Source of the DNA: Streptomyces sp. Tu 3180
Lineage (GTDB): Bacteria; Actinomycetota; Actinomycetes; Streptomycetales; Streptomycetaceae
NCBI RefSeq assembly: GCF_009852415.1
Contig: NZ_WOXS01000002.1
Span: 7,852,001-7,916,000, forward strand
DNA length: 64,000 nt
Reading direction: 5' to 3'
In this document: positions 40,557-48,995 of the stretch, one piece after another
How the letters are laid out: each line of letters begins with the position of its first letter
Position numbering within the stretch: the stretch's first letter is position 1
The notes under the pieces: model-generated
Database searches by the model: none
What the model was told of the DNA's origin: nothing
Seen by the model: only the letters and a program-made list of their open reading frames with translations
Position numbers and translations under genes: made by a program

Positions 40557-40630
40557 GAACTCATCCCCCTGCACGGTCCTTCGGTGAAGAACCTGTGGTG
40601 TTTCGGTGAAGGATCGGATCATATGCGGAA

Positions 40631-40672
40631 CGGGCGCCCGTCCGGTCCGGGATCGGACCGGACGGGCGCCCG
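40631..40672 (-). terminator. 18-bp perfect stem after the ferredoxin reductase
   Basis: Arms 40631-40648 and 40655-40672 are exact reverse complements with the loop GGGATC, 30 bases beyond the stop at 40702 on the minus strand. Confidence 0.78.
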
Positions 40673-40701
40673 GTGGTGCGACCGCTCAGGGGGGCGACGG
40701 C

Positions 40702-42065
40702 TCAGGCGCCGCTGGCCCGCAGCATGTCCTCGCGCTCGACGATCTTCACGCGCTCGCGTCCCTGCGGCTCGCCCAGCGCCTTCTCCGCGGCGTCCAGGCG
40801 GTACCAGCCGTCCCAGGTGGTGAAGCGGATGCCGCGCTCGTCGAGGAACGCGTCCACGGCCTGGGGGTCGGGGGAGGCGGGCGTGTGCAGCCGCCCGTTC
40901 GCGTAGTCGTCCAGCAGGTTCGCCACCGTCTCGTTGGCGTCGCCCTTGGTGTGGCCGATCAGGCCCACGGGGCCGCGCCGGATCCAGCCGGTGACGTAGG
41001 TGGACCGCAGGTGCTCGCCGCTCTCCTGGATGACGCGCCCGCCCTGGTCCGGGACCGTGCCGGAGTCGATGTCCCAGGGCAGCTTGGGCAGCTTGTCGGA
41101 GAGGTAGCCCACCGCGCGGTAGACCGCGCTGACGTCCCAGTCCTTGAAGGTGCCGGTGCCCTTGACGTTGCCGGTGCCGTCGAGCTGGGTGCGCTCGGTC
41201 CGCAGGCCGACGACCTTGCCGTCCTCGCCGAGGATCTCCACCGGGGACTCGAAGAAGTGCAGGAACAGCTTGTGCGGGCGGTCGCCGGTGTCGCGGATCG
41301 CCCAGTTCTCCAGGGTCTTGGCCACCATGTCGGCCTGCTTGTTGCCGCGCCGGGTGGCGATCGAGCCCTCGTCGTAGTCGATGTCCTCGGGGTCGACGAT
41401 CACCTCGATGCTGGGGAGTGGTCCAGCTCCCTCAGCTCCATCGGGCTGAACTTCGCCTGCGCCGGGCCGCGGCGGCCGAACACGTGGATCTCCACGGCCT
41501 TGTTGGCCTTCAGGCCCTCGTGGACGTTCGGCGGGATCTCCGTCGGCAGCAGCTCGTCCGCCGTCTTGGCGAGGATCCGGGCGACGTCCAGGGCCACGTT
41601 GCCGACGCCGAGCACGGCGACCTTCTCGGCCTCGAGCGGCCAGGTGCGCGGCACGTCGGGGTGGCCGTCGTACCAGGAGACGAAGTCCGCGGCGCCGTAG
41701 GAGCCGTCGAGGTCGATGCCCGGGATGGGCAGCGCGCGGTCGGCCGTGGCGCCGGTGGCGAAGATCACGCCGTCGTAGAACGCGCGCAGATCGTCGAGGT
41801 GGAGGTCGGTGCCGTAGTCCACGTTGCCGAACAGACGGATCTGCGGTTTGTCGAGCACCTGGTGGAGGGCCGTGATGATGCCCTTGATCCGCGGGTGATC
41901 GGGGGCGACGCCGTAGCGGATCAGTCCGAACGGCGCCGGCATGCGCTCGAAGATGTCGATGGACACGCCCGGTTCGGCGGCCACGTCGGACTTGAGCAGG
42001 GCGTCGGCGGCGTAGATCCCGGCGGGGCCGGATCCGACGATGGCTACCCGCAGGGGGCGGGGCAT
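40702..42065 (-). pseudogene. fprA: NADPH-ferredoxin reductase FprA-like, single-base frameshift
   Basis: A near-complete FprA-type flavoprotein split between two frames. Residues 1-221 (42065 to about 41415) open V-A-I-V-G-S-G-P-A-G-I-Y-A-A (FAD site), then V-L-G-V-G-N-V-A-L-D-V (NADPH site) and F-G-R-R-G-P-A-Q-A-K-F-S-P-M-E-L, ending at an in-frame TGA. The other frame resumes P-S-I-E-V-I-V-D-P-E-D and continues to A-S-G-A at 40702. The sequence requires one extra C in the run at 41413-41416 (GGGG on the plus strand) to restore D-H-S-P-S-I-E-V. The total length is one base short of 455 codons. A real pseudogene, a sequencing error in a homopolymer, or recoding are possible; the last is least likely. 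GAAGGGAAG precedes ATG 42065. Confidence 0.85.
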
Positions 42066-42191
42066 GGTCAGCTTCCCTTCGAGCGAGGACAAGGGTCTCG
42101 TCCGGAAGCCTAAACTGAGGCATGCCTTACCTGGTACGCGGGTCCGGTCTATGGGCTCATAAGTCTCCGTTATGACTTCTCTCCGGCTCCC

Positions 42192-44960
42192 TTATGCCCC
42201 CGGGGGCGGCTGCTCCCATGTCCCCGGAAGCGGCTGTTCCGCCCAGATGACCTTCCCGGCCGGCAGGTAGCGGGTGCCCCAGCGCTCGGCGAGCTGGGCG
42301 ACCAGGAACAGGCCCCGCCCCCCTTCGTCCGTCATGGTCGCGTACCGCAGGTGCGGCGAGGTGCTGCTGCTGTCGTAGACCTCGCAGATCAGGTTGCGCT
42401 CGTGGAGCATGCGCACCCGGATGGGGGCGCCGCCGTGCCGGATGGCGTTGGTGACCAGCTCGCTGAGGATCAGCTCCGTGGTGAACGACAGCTCGTCCAG
42501 CCCCCACTCGGCCAGCTTCCGGGTGACCGCGGCACGCACCTCGGCGACCGCCGCCGGATCGGACGGCACCGGCCACTCGGCGACCCGGTCGGCGGCCAGG
42601 GCCCGCGTCCGCGCCACGAGCAGGGCGATGTCGTCGCCGGCCCGGACCGGGCGCCGGGACTCCAGCACGACCCGGCAGGTGTCCTCGGGGGAGTCCCCGG
42701 CCCGGGACAGGGCGTCGCGCAGCAACTCCAGGCCCACGTCGATGTCGTGCCGCCGGTCCTCGACGAGCCCGTCGGTGTAGAGGACGAGCCGGCTGCCCTC
42801 CGGCAGTTCCAGGTCGGCCGTCTCGAACGGCAGGCCGCCGAGCCCCAGCGGGGGGCCGACGGGCACGTCGGGGAACTCCACGCCGCCGTCCGGACGGACC
42901 AGGGCCGGCGGGGGATGGCCCGCACGGGCCACGGCGCAGTGCCGCGAGACCGGGTCGTAGACGGCGTACAGACAGGTCGCCCCGGTGACCGGGGCGCTGT
43001 GCTCCTCCTGCGCCTCGTCCTGGTCGATGCGCGCGACCATCTCGTCGAGCAGGGAGAGGAGCTCGTCGGGCGGCAGGTCCAGCGCGGAGAAGTTGTGCAC
43101 CGCCGTGCGCAGCCGGCCCATCGTGGCCGCGGCGTGCAGGCCGTGGCCGACGACGTCGCCGACCACGAGCGCGACCCGGGCCCCGGACAGCGGCAGGACG
43201 TCGAACCAGTCCCCGCCCACCCCGGCCTGCGCGGGAAGGTAGCGGTAGGCGATCTCCAGGGCGGTCTGCTCCGGCAGGCTGCGGGGCAGCAGGCTGCGCT
43301 GGAGCGTCACCGCCATGCTGTGCTCGCGCGTGTAGCGGCGCGCGTTGTCGATGGAGACGGCGGCCCGGGCGACCAGCTCCTCCGCCAGCGCCTGCTCCTC
43401 GGCGTCGAACGGCTCGGGCTTCTCGGAGCGCCAGAAGCTGACCACGCCGAGCACCAGGGCGCCGGCCCGCAGCGGCACGGTGATCAGCGAGTGGATGCCG
43501 TAGGCCACGACCTGCCCGGAGCGTTCGAGGTCCTGCGCGCGCCAGCCCGGGGCGTCACCGAGCCGGGGCTCCAGAAGGGCCCGGCCGGTGGTGAGGCTGC
43601 GGCCCTGCGGGGAGGAGCCGATGAAGCGGATCGCCTCGCCCACGGGATAGAGCGGGGCGTCCCCGCGGATCCCCGTCATGGCCGTGCGGCGCAGTACGGC
43701 CGTCGCGTCCGGGTGGCCGCCCGCCAGCACCGACTCGAACAGGTCCACCGTGACGAAGTCCGCGAACCGGGGCACGGCCAGCTCGGCGAGCTCCTCGGCC
43801 GTACGGGTGACGTCCAGGCTCGTCCCGATGCCCACCCCGGCGTCGTAGAGCATGTTGAGCCGCTCGCGCGCCGCCTCGGCGCGGCCGGACAGGGCGCGCA
43901 GTTCCGTGGAGTCCCGGACCGTGGCGACGCTGCCGGGCGGACCGCCCGCCCGGTCGGTGGGCCGCTGGTTGACCGCCAGCAGCCGGTCGCCGACCAGGTG
44001 CACCTCGTCCGTGGCGATCCGCCCCGAGGACAGCAGTTCGGCGGTGCCGGGATCCAGGCCGATGTCCAGCACGTGCCGGCCCTCCCCGTCCTCGGGCAGG
44101 GCGAGCAGGCGGTGCGCCTCGTCGTTGGCGAGCATCAGGGTCCCGTCCCCGTCGACGATGATCACGCCCTCGCGCACCGCGTGCAGCACCGCGTCGTGGT
44201 GCTCGTACATCCGGGTCATCTCGTGCGGGCCCAGGCCGTGGGTCTGACGCAGCAGCCGTCTGCTCACCAGGGCCGTGCCCCCGGTGGCCAGGGCGAGCGC
44301 GGCGGCCGCCGCACCCAGCACGAGCGGCAGCTGGTCGGCGGCGGCCCCGCCGACGCGCTCGGTCGTGATGCCCGCCGACACGAGTCCCACCACGGTGCCG
44401 TCCGGGTCCGTGACCGGCACCACGGCCTGCACCAGCTCGCCGATGGTGCCCTCGACCTCCTCGACCACCGGTTCACCGGCCAGTGCGGGCTCGATCGTGC
44501 CGACGAACTGCTTGCCGATGCGATCCGGTTTCGGGTGCGTGTAGCGGATGCCCTCGGTGCTCATGACGACGACGAAGTCGACCCCCGTCCGCTCACGGGT
44601 CGCCTCGGCACGATCCAGCAGCACGGCCGTCGGGTCGGGGGAGCCGAGCGCCTCGACGACCCCCGGCGAGTTGGCGAAGGCCTCCGCGACGGCGAGCGAG
44701 CGGCTGCGGGCCTCCTCGTCGCTCTCCCGTCGCGCCTGGAGCAGCAGGGCGACGACGGCCGCCACGACGAGCAGCAGCACGATCACCAGGTACAGCACGA
44801 ACACCTGCCCGGCGACGCTGCGGCCGCTCAGCACCGACCGCAGACCCGCCGCCGGATGCCACCGTGAGCGGCCGTCCCTCTGCCGTCGGCGCCGTACGGA
44901 CGCCATGGTGCCGGGCCGCTGGGGCGGCCGGGTCCTGGATCGACCCATGAGTCGGACCAT
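42192..44960 (-). CDS. membrane-bound Cache-PAS-GAF-SpoIIE-HATPase phosphatase
   Basis: A 922-residue signalling protein. TM1 (about 52-77) and TM2 (about 211-230) enclose an extracytoplasmic sCache/CitA-like sensor (about 80-205; D-F-V-V-V-M-S-T-E-G-I-R-Y-T-H-P). PAS (about 245-360; V-R-E-G-V-I-I-V-D), GAF (about 375-545), SpoIIE/PP2C (about 570-780; GVGGDWFDV, VVGDVVGHG and A-G-D-D-I-A-L-L) and HATPase (about 790-910; E-L-V-T-N-A-I-R-H-G and G-G-R-G-L-F-L-V) follow. It resembles a citrate/dicarboxylate sensor whose kinase is replaced by phosphatase and anti-sigma kinase modules. The start is uncertain (ATG 44960, 44948 or 44906; none has a clear ribosome-binding site). Confidence 0.87.
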   Translation of the reverse strand: MVRLMGRSRTRPPQRPGTMASVRRRRQRDGRSRWHPAAGLRSVLSGRSVAGQVFVLYLVIVLLLVVAAVVALLLQARRESDEEARSRSLAVAEAFANSPGVVEALGSPDPTAVLLDRAEATRERTGVDFVVVMSTEGIRYTHPKPDRIGKQFVGTIEPALAGEPVVEEVEGTIGELVQAVVPVTDPDGTVVGLVSAGITTERVGGAAADQLPLVLGAAAAALALATGGTALVSRRLLRQTHGLGPHEMTRMYEHHDAVLHAVREGVIIVDGDGTLMLANDEAHRLLALPEDGEGRHVLDIGLDPGTAELLSSGRIATDEVHLVGDRLLAVNQRPTDRAGGPPGSVATVRDSTELRALSGRAEAARERLNMLYDAGVGIGTSLDVTRTAEELAELAVPRFADFVTVDLFESVLAGGHPDATAVLRRTAMTGIRGDAPLYPVGEAIRFIGSSPQGRSLTTGRALLEPRLGDAPGWRAQDLERSGQVVAYGIHSLITVPLRAGALVLGVVSFWRSEKPEPFDAEEQALAEELVARAAVSIDNARRYTREHSMAVTLQRSLLPRSLPEQTALEIAYRYLPAQAGVGGDWFDVLPLSGARVALVVGDVVGHGLHAAATMGRLRTAVHNFSALDLPPDELLSLLDEMVARIDQDEAQEEHSAPVTGATCLYAVYDPVSRHCAVARAGHPPPALVRPDGGVEFPDVPVGPPLGLGGLPFETADLELPEGSRLVLYTDGLVEDRRHDIDVGLELLRDALSRAGDSPEDTCRVVLESRRPVRAGDDIALLVARTRALAADRVAEWPVPSDPAAVAEVRAAVTRKLAEWGLDELSFTTELILSELVTNAIRHGGAPIRVRMLHERNLICEVYDSSSTSPHLRYATMTDEGGRGLFLVAQLAERWGTRYLPAGKVIWAEQPLPGTWEQPPPGA

Positions 44961-45166
44961 GTGCCATGTCTACACTGCCGGGCCACCCGAGGCGAGGGGC
45001 GTCACCCATCGTGACCGGCGGTTCTCGTCGCCGGGCCGTCCGTCCCCGGGCCGCGCGCGGCCGTCCCCCGCGGCCCGCGCGCGGCCCTCCCCCCGGCGCG
45101 CGGCCCGTCCCCCGACCGCCGCGCGCGTTTTGTGACCGGGCCACCCCGGACCCCGGCCCGCCGGCC

Positions 45167-45712
45167 TCATTCGGCCAGTGCGCGGGCCAGCTCCGTCGTG
45201 GCGCGGGCGATCTCGGTGTCCTGCTCGGCCATCAGCCGGTTCAGCTCGCCGCGCCGGGAGCGCACCGCCTGCCGGGCCGCCCGCTCCCACACCACCGGGT
45301 TCTCCCGGTGGTTGAGGAGCTTGGGGTACGCGGCGGCGGTGCTCTCCCACTGCCGGGCGTCGGCGATGGCCTTGAGCAGCCGGATGATCCGGGCCCGGCA
45401 GGTGACGTGCGGCAACTGGGCCAGTTCCCAGAGGAAGGGGACCGTGGCGGCGGTCGCCTGTTCCGTGACGAAGCCGTACTGGCAGATCCGTTTCCGCAGG
45501 TCCTCCAGGGCGGCCCGAGCCGTGTCGGCGTCCCCCCAGGCGATGCCGTTGAGCAGCAGGGGGATGGCCGCCGCCGATCCGGTGGAGTCCTGGATGTCGC
45601 CCCACGGCACGCGGGACAGCGCCGTGAGGGGTGTGGTCCGTGCCACTCCGGTGGGGGACGTGTGGCGCACAGGGCGCTCGCTGCTCGGCTGCTGTGTCGA
45701 AGCGCTGCGCAT
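45167..45712 (-). CDS. hypothetical helical protein next to the RsbW-like ATPase
   Basis: A 181-residue soluble protein, predicted mostly helical (A-A-A-I-P-L-L-L-N-G-I-A-W-G-D-A, A-A-L-E-D-L-R-K-R-I-C, T-V-P-F-L-W-E-L-A-Q-L-P, I-I-R-L-L-K-A-I-A-D-A). The pattern is reminiscent of HEAT-type repeats. GGAAAGG is 12 bases before ATG 45712. Its start is 29 bases from the stop of the ATPase gene, so the two are probably cotranscribed. No function is proposed; a partner-binding scaffold is possible. Confidence 0.65.
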   Translation of the reverse strand: MRSASTQQPSSERPVRHTSPTGVARTTPLTALSRVPWGDIQDSTGSAAAIPLLLNGIAWGDADTARAALEDLRKRICQYGFVTEQATAATVPFLWELAQLPHVTCRARIIRLLKAIADARQWESTAAAYPKLLNHRENPVVWERAARQAVRSRRGELNRLMAEQDTEIARATTELARALAE

Positions 45713-45741
45713 GGCGTGGGTGCCTTTCCGCGGCAGTCGTG

Positions 45742-46296
45742 TCAGGTGGGCGGGTGGACCGACAACCGGGCCCACACCGTCTTGCCCGCCGGCGGGGTGG
45801 GGGTCCAGCCCCACGCCTCGGACAGGGCGTCGACGATGCACAGCCCCCGGCCGTGCTCCTCCAGGGCGGAGCCGGTGCCGGGGACGTGGACGGGCGGGTG
45901 GTCGTCGGGGTCGGAGACGGCGAGCAGCAGATGCGCCGGTTCCAGGCGGAACCCGAGCCGGACGCCCGGCGCCCCCGCGCACCGCGGTGCCGCGTGCGTC
46001 ACGGCGTTGGTGGTGAGCTCGGTGACCACGAGGGCGGCGTCGTCGCAGCGGTGGCCGAGCGACCAGACGCGCAGGGTGTCACGGGTGAAGGACCGCGCGC
46101 GGGCGAGCCCCTCGCGGCTGCATTCGACGCGCAGCGTCGCCGACACGGTGCCGGCCGTCTCCGGTATCGGGTGCGGCTCCCCGTACGGCGCCGCCGTGGG
46201 CAGGTCGTACGGGAGCGCCGCGGCGGTGCCGGGGCCACCTGTCCGTGCCGCGACCACGGTCGGCGGCCGGAGTGCTGGATGCGCAGGTGATGACAC
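45742..46296 (-). CDS. RsbW-like anti-sigma-type ATP-binding protein
   Basis: A 184-residue protein whose C-terminal two thirds form an HATPase_c_2 domain. It has the N-box V-V-T-E-L-T-T-N-A-V-T-H, the G1-like L-A-V-S-D-P-D-D and the G2-type E-E-H-G-R-G-L-C-I-V-D-A. The N-terminal 45 residues are Ala/Pro-rich. Proteins of this group are AbaA-like or anti-sigma-like companions of WhiJ-type regulators in streptomycetes. GTG 46296 follows GGGGAGA. It is divergent from a DUF397 gene and an XRE-DUF5753 gene, which completes that typical three-part set. Confidence 0.85.
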   Translation of the reverse strand: MSSPAHPALRPPTVVAARTGGPGTAAALPYDLPTAAPYGEPHPIPETAGTVSATLRVECSREGLARARSFTRDTLRVWSLGHRCDDAALVVTELTTNAVTHAAPRCAGAPGVRLGFRLEPAHLLLAVSDPDDHPPVHVPGTGSALEEHGRGLCIVDALSEAWGWTPTPPAGKTVWARLSVHPPT

Positions 46297-46506
46297 GGCA
46301 TCTCCCCGATGCGACGTCAGGACGGGGCGTCAGCACGGGGGTTGACGCCGCAGCTATTATCCACGCTGACAGCGCTCGCGTGCAATTGCACGAGAAATTG
46401 CGCGAAATGGGGGACGGGGCGGGTGCGGCCGACGGGGCACGGCCCGTCCCGGACGAACGGCCGGGCCCCGTGCGCGGCGCGACACGTGAACAGCAAGGAG
46501 AGTGCG

Positions 46507-46737
46507 GTGCCAGGAGTGCGGAACGGAGTGCGGGCCAGCCAGCTGGACGTCCGCTGGGTCAAGAGCCGGCACAGCAACGCCGAGGGCAACTGTGTCGAGG
46601 TGGCCCCGCTGACCGACGGGGAGATAGCGATGCGCAACTCCCGCGACCCCGACGGGCCCGCCCTGGTCTACACGGCCGCGGAGCTGGCGGCGTTCCTCGC
46701 CGGCGCGAAGGACGGCGAGTTCGACCACCTGGTCTGA
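46507..46737 (+). CDS. DUF397 protein of a WhiJ-type set
   Basis: A 76-residue DUF397 protein: W-V-K-S-R-H-S-N-A-E-G-N-C-V-E-V-A, then A-M-R-N-S-R-D-P-D-G-P-A-L-V-Y-T and A-A-F-L-A-G-A-K-D-G-E-F-D. Family members (BldB- and WhiJ-associated) are small antagonists or partners of XRE-DUF5753 regulators. AAGGAG lies just before GTG 46507. The regulator follows 147 bases downstream. Length and motif are typical. Confidence 0.9.
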   Translation: MPGVRNGVRASQLDVRWVKSRHSNAEGNCVEVAPLTDGEIAMRNSRDPDGPALVYTAAELAAFLAGAKDGEFDHLV

Positions 46738-46884
46738 GCCCGCGGGCGTCGGTGGTTCGGGTCGGCGCCGGAGAGGCGGAAGCGCGACTCCCCACTTCTT
46801 CACGACTTCCGCACGCGGCCGCGGTGCGACAGGATGAGGTGCGATAGTGTGAATCGCCCTTGTGTCGGTCTGCTGGGAGTCAGG

Positions 46885-47805
46885 ATGTCCGCCGCGTCGC
46901 ATCGCATCTCCCGTCTGGAACCCTATCTGGACAGGCCCGAGCCGGCTCCGACCCTGCTGAAGATGCTGGTCGGCGTGCAGCTCGCAGGCTTCCGCGAGGA
47001 CGCCGGGCTGGCCCAGGACCAGGCGGCGCGCGCCGTCGGCTTCAGCGCCGCGAAGCTGTCCCGCATCGAGTCCGGCAAGGGCCGCCGCCCGCCGACCGAG
47101 AGCGACGTCCGGGCCCTGCTGGAGCTGTACGGCACCGACGACTACGAGGCTTCGGTCCTGCTCAGACTGCTGCGGCGGGCCGGAGAGCCGGGCTGGTGGC
47201 AGCGGTACGACAAGAGGCTGATGCCCGAGTGGTTCGACCGTCTGGTCGGCCTCCAGGAGGCCGCCGCCACCATCCGCACCTTCGAGATCCAGTACGTCCC
47301 CGGCCTGCTGCAGACCGCCGCGTACACCCGCGCGGTGGTCGAGCGCGGCCTGCCGAACGCCCCGGCGAGCGAGGTGCAGCGCAGGGTCGAACTGCGCATG
47401 CAGCGCGCTCGGTTGCTGCTGCGGGAGGGCGCCCCGCAGCTGTGGGCCGTCATCGACGAGTCGGTCCTGCTGCGTGTCCTGGGCGGCTCCGGGGTGATGC
47501 GCGAACAGCTCGAGCACCTGGTCAGGATGGCCGAGCGGCCCAACGTGACGGTGCAGATCGTCCCGCTGGACGTGACGAACGCCTCGGCTCCCGCCATCCC
47601 GGTGACGTACCTGCGCTTCGGCGGTCTCGACCTGCCCGACGTGGTCTACCTGGAGCACATCAGGAGCGCCAACTTCCTCGAGGACCGCGACGAGACGGAG
47701 GAGTACCGGATCGCGCTGGACCGCCTCGCCGACGAGGCCCTCAAGCCCCGCGAATCCGTGGACCTGCTGCGCAGGACGATGCGGGAGCGCTACTCCGCGC
47801 CGTAG
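46885..47805 (+). CDS. WhiJ-type XRE-DUF5753 transcriptional regulator
   Basis: A 306-residue regulator. An XRE HTH (about 30-85; A-G-L-A-Q-D-Q-A-A-R-A-V-G-F-S-A-A-K-L-S-R-I-E-S-G) is followed by a DUF5753 effector domain (about 105-285; I-Q-Y-V-P-G-L-L-Q-T-A-A-Y-T-R-A and E-Q-L-E-H-L-V). The combination is typical of WhiJ-like regulators, which control differentiation with a DUF397 partner. ATG 46885 has GGGAGTCAGG upstream and is preferred over the upstream start at 46834. It lies downstream of the DUF397 gene and opposite the ATPase gene. Confidence 0.92.
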   Translation: MSAASHRISRLEPYLDRPEPAPTLLKMLVGVQLAGFREDAGLAQDQAARAVGFSAAKLSRIESGKGRRPPTESDVRALLELYGTDDYEASVLLRLLRRAGEPGWWQRYDKRLMPEWFDRLVGLQEAAATIRTFEIQYVPGLLQTAAYTRAVVERGLPNAPASEVQRRVELRMQRARLLLREGAPQLWAVIDESVLLRVLGGSGVMREQLEHLVRMAERPNVTVQIVPLDVTNASAPAIPVTYLRFGGLDLPDVVYLEHIRSANFLEDRDETEEYRIALDRLADEALKPRESVDLLRRTMRERYSAP

Positions 47806-47847
47806 CGGCGGCGCGTGGACGGGTGACGCCCCTCGCCGGGCCCGGGG

Positions 47848-47865
47848 GCCGGCCGGGAGGCCGGC
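47848..47865. terminator. short hairpin between convergent genes
   Basis: GCCGGCC-GGGA-GGCCGGC, a 7-bp stem between the stops at 47805 and 47874. Confidence 0.5.
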
Positions 47866-47873
47866 GCCTCGGG

Positions 47874-48695
47874 CTACCGGGGGATCCGCCCCACGCCGCC
47901 GAACTCGATCCACTCCTGGGTGAGCTGACGGGGCGCCACCTCGGTGTCCGGACGCCAGGTGGACACCTCCACCAGACCCGGCTCCAGGATCTCCAGGCCC
48001 TCGAAGTACGACTCGACGTCCTGCTCCCGGCGTACGCGGCCCCAGTGCCCCTGGGTCGCCTGGGCCATGAAGTCGGTGACGAACTTCCGGACCTCGGGAT
48101 CCTCGCTGACCAGCTGGCACATCACCATGAAGCTGCCCGGCGCCAGCCTCTCGCGCACCCGGCGGGCGAGGGCGAGCGGGCCGTCGGTGTCGCTGTCCGG
48201 GATGCAGTGGAACACCGAGTTGAACAGCACGCACACCGGCTCCGAGAAGTCGATCAGGCGCCGGGTCTCGGGGTGGCCGAAGATCTCGTCGGTCTCGCGC
48301 ATGTCGGCCTGGATGACCGCGGTGCGCTCGTCCTGCTCCAGCAGGGCGCGGCCGTGGACCAGCACCATCGGGTCGTTGTCGACGTACACCACGCGGGCGG
48401 TCGGGTCGATGCGCTGCGCGACCTGGTGGACGTTGTCCTGGGTGGGCAGGCCGGAACCGTGGTCGAGGTACTGCCGTATGCCGTACTCCTGCGTGAGGGT
48501 GCGGACCACCCGCTGGAGGAAGCGCCGGTTGTTCAGGGCCAGGCGGCGCGTGCTGGGCACCACCTTGTCGAGTTCCTCGGTCGCGGCGCGGTCCGCCGCG
48601 TAGTTGTCCTTGCCGCCCAGGTAGTAGTCGTACATGCGCGCGGCCGTCGGCACGGTGGCGTCGATCTCGGTGGACAGCTGCTTACCCGTGTGCAT
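47874..48695 (-). CDS. SAM-dependent methyltransferase (DUF574 type)
   Basis: A 273-residue protein of the streptomycete DUF574/methyltransferase_19 family. It has P-T-A-A-R-M-Y-D-Y-Y-L-G-G-K-D-N-Y-A-A-D near the N-terminus, the SAM-binding Y-L-D-H-G-S-G-L-P-T and V-V-Y-V-D-N-D-P-M-V-L, and V-C-V-L-F-N-S-V-F-H. Members are numerous in streptomycetes and often sit beside WhiJ-like regulator sets; the substrate is not known. AGGGGGAACG precedes ATG 48695. It converges on the XRE-DUF5753 gene. Confidence 0.87.
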   Translation of the reverse strand: MHTGKQLSTEIDATVPTAARMYDYYLGGKDNYAADRAATEELDKVVPSTRRLALNNRRFLQRVVRTLTQEYGIRQYLDHGSGLPTQDNVHQVAQRIDPTARVVYVDNDPMVLVHGRALLEQDERTAVIQADMRETDEIFGHPETRRLIDFSEPVCVLFNSVFHCIPDSDTDGPLALARRVRERLAPGSFMVMCQLVSEDPEVRKFVTDFMAQATQGHWGRVRREQDVESYFEGLEILEPGLVEVSTWRPDTEVAPRQLTQEWIEFGGVGRIPR

Positions 48696-48995
48696 CGTTC
48701 CCCCTGCGGAGTACCGCGCCAACTCGACTGGCCGGACAGGGAGTACATCCTAGGGAGCGCCGAGCGGCCCGTGCCAGTCCGTCGGTGAACGTGGGCGCGG
48801 ACGAACGATGCGCCGGCGGTGGACGGTCGCAGAGGGCGTTCGCGCGGGTGCCGAGCGTGACGGGTCGGGTTCCGGGGAGGCCGGTCCCCGTGGACGTCTG
48901 CGCGGGCGCCTGTGCCCCGCTATCGTCGGTTTCGTCCGGCTGGGCCGGCCGCCGACGAGGCGGCGGCCGGCCCGTTCGCTCCCCGGGAGGCACGC

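Noticed and set aside
41400..41420. Programmed frameshifting as an explanation of the split ferredoxin reductase
   Set aside because: No slippery heptamer or downstream stimulatory hairpin was recognised; a missing base in a short C-run explains the break more simply.
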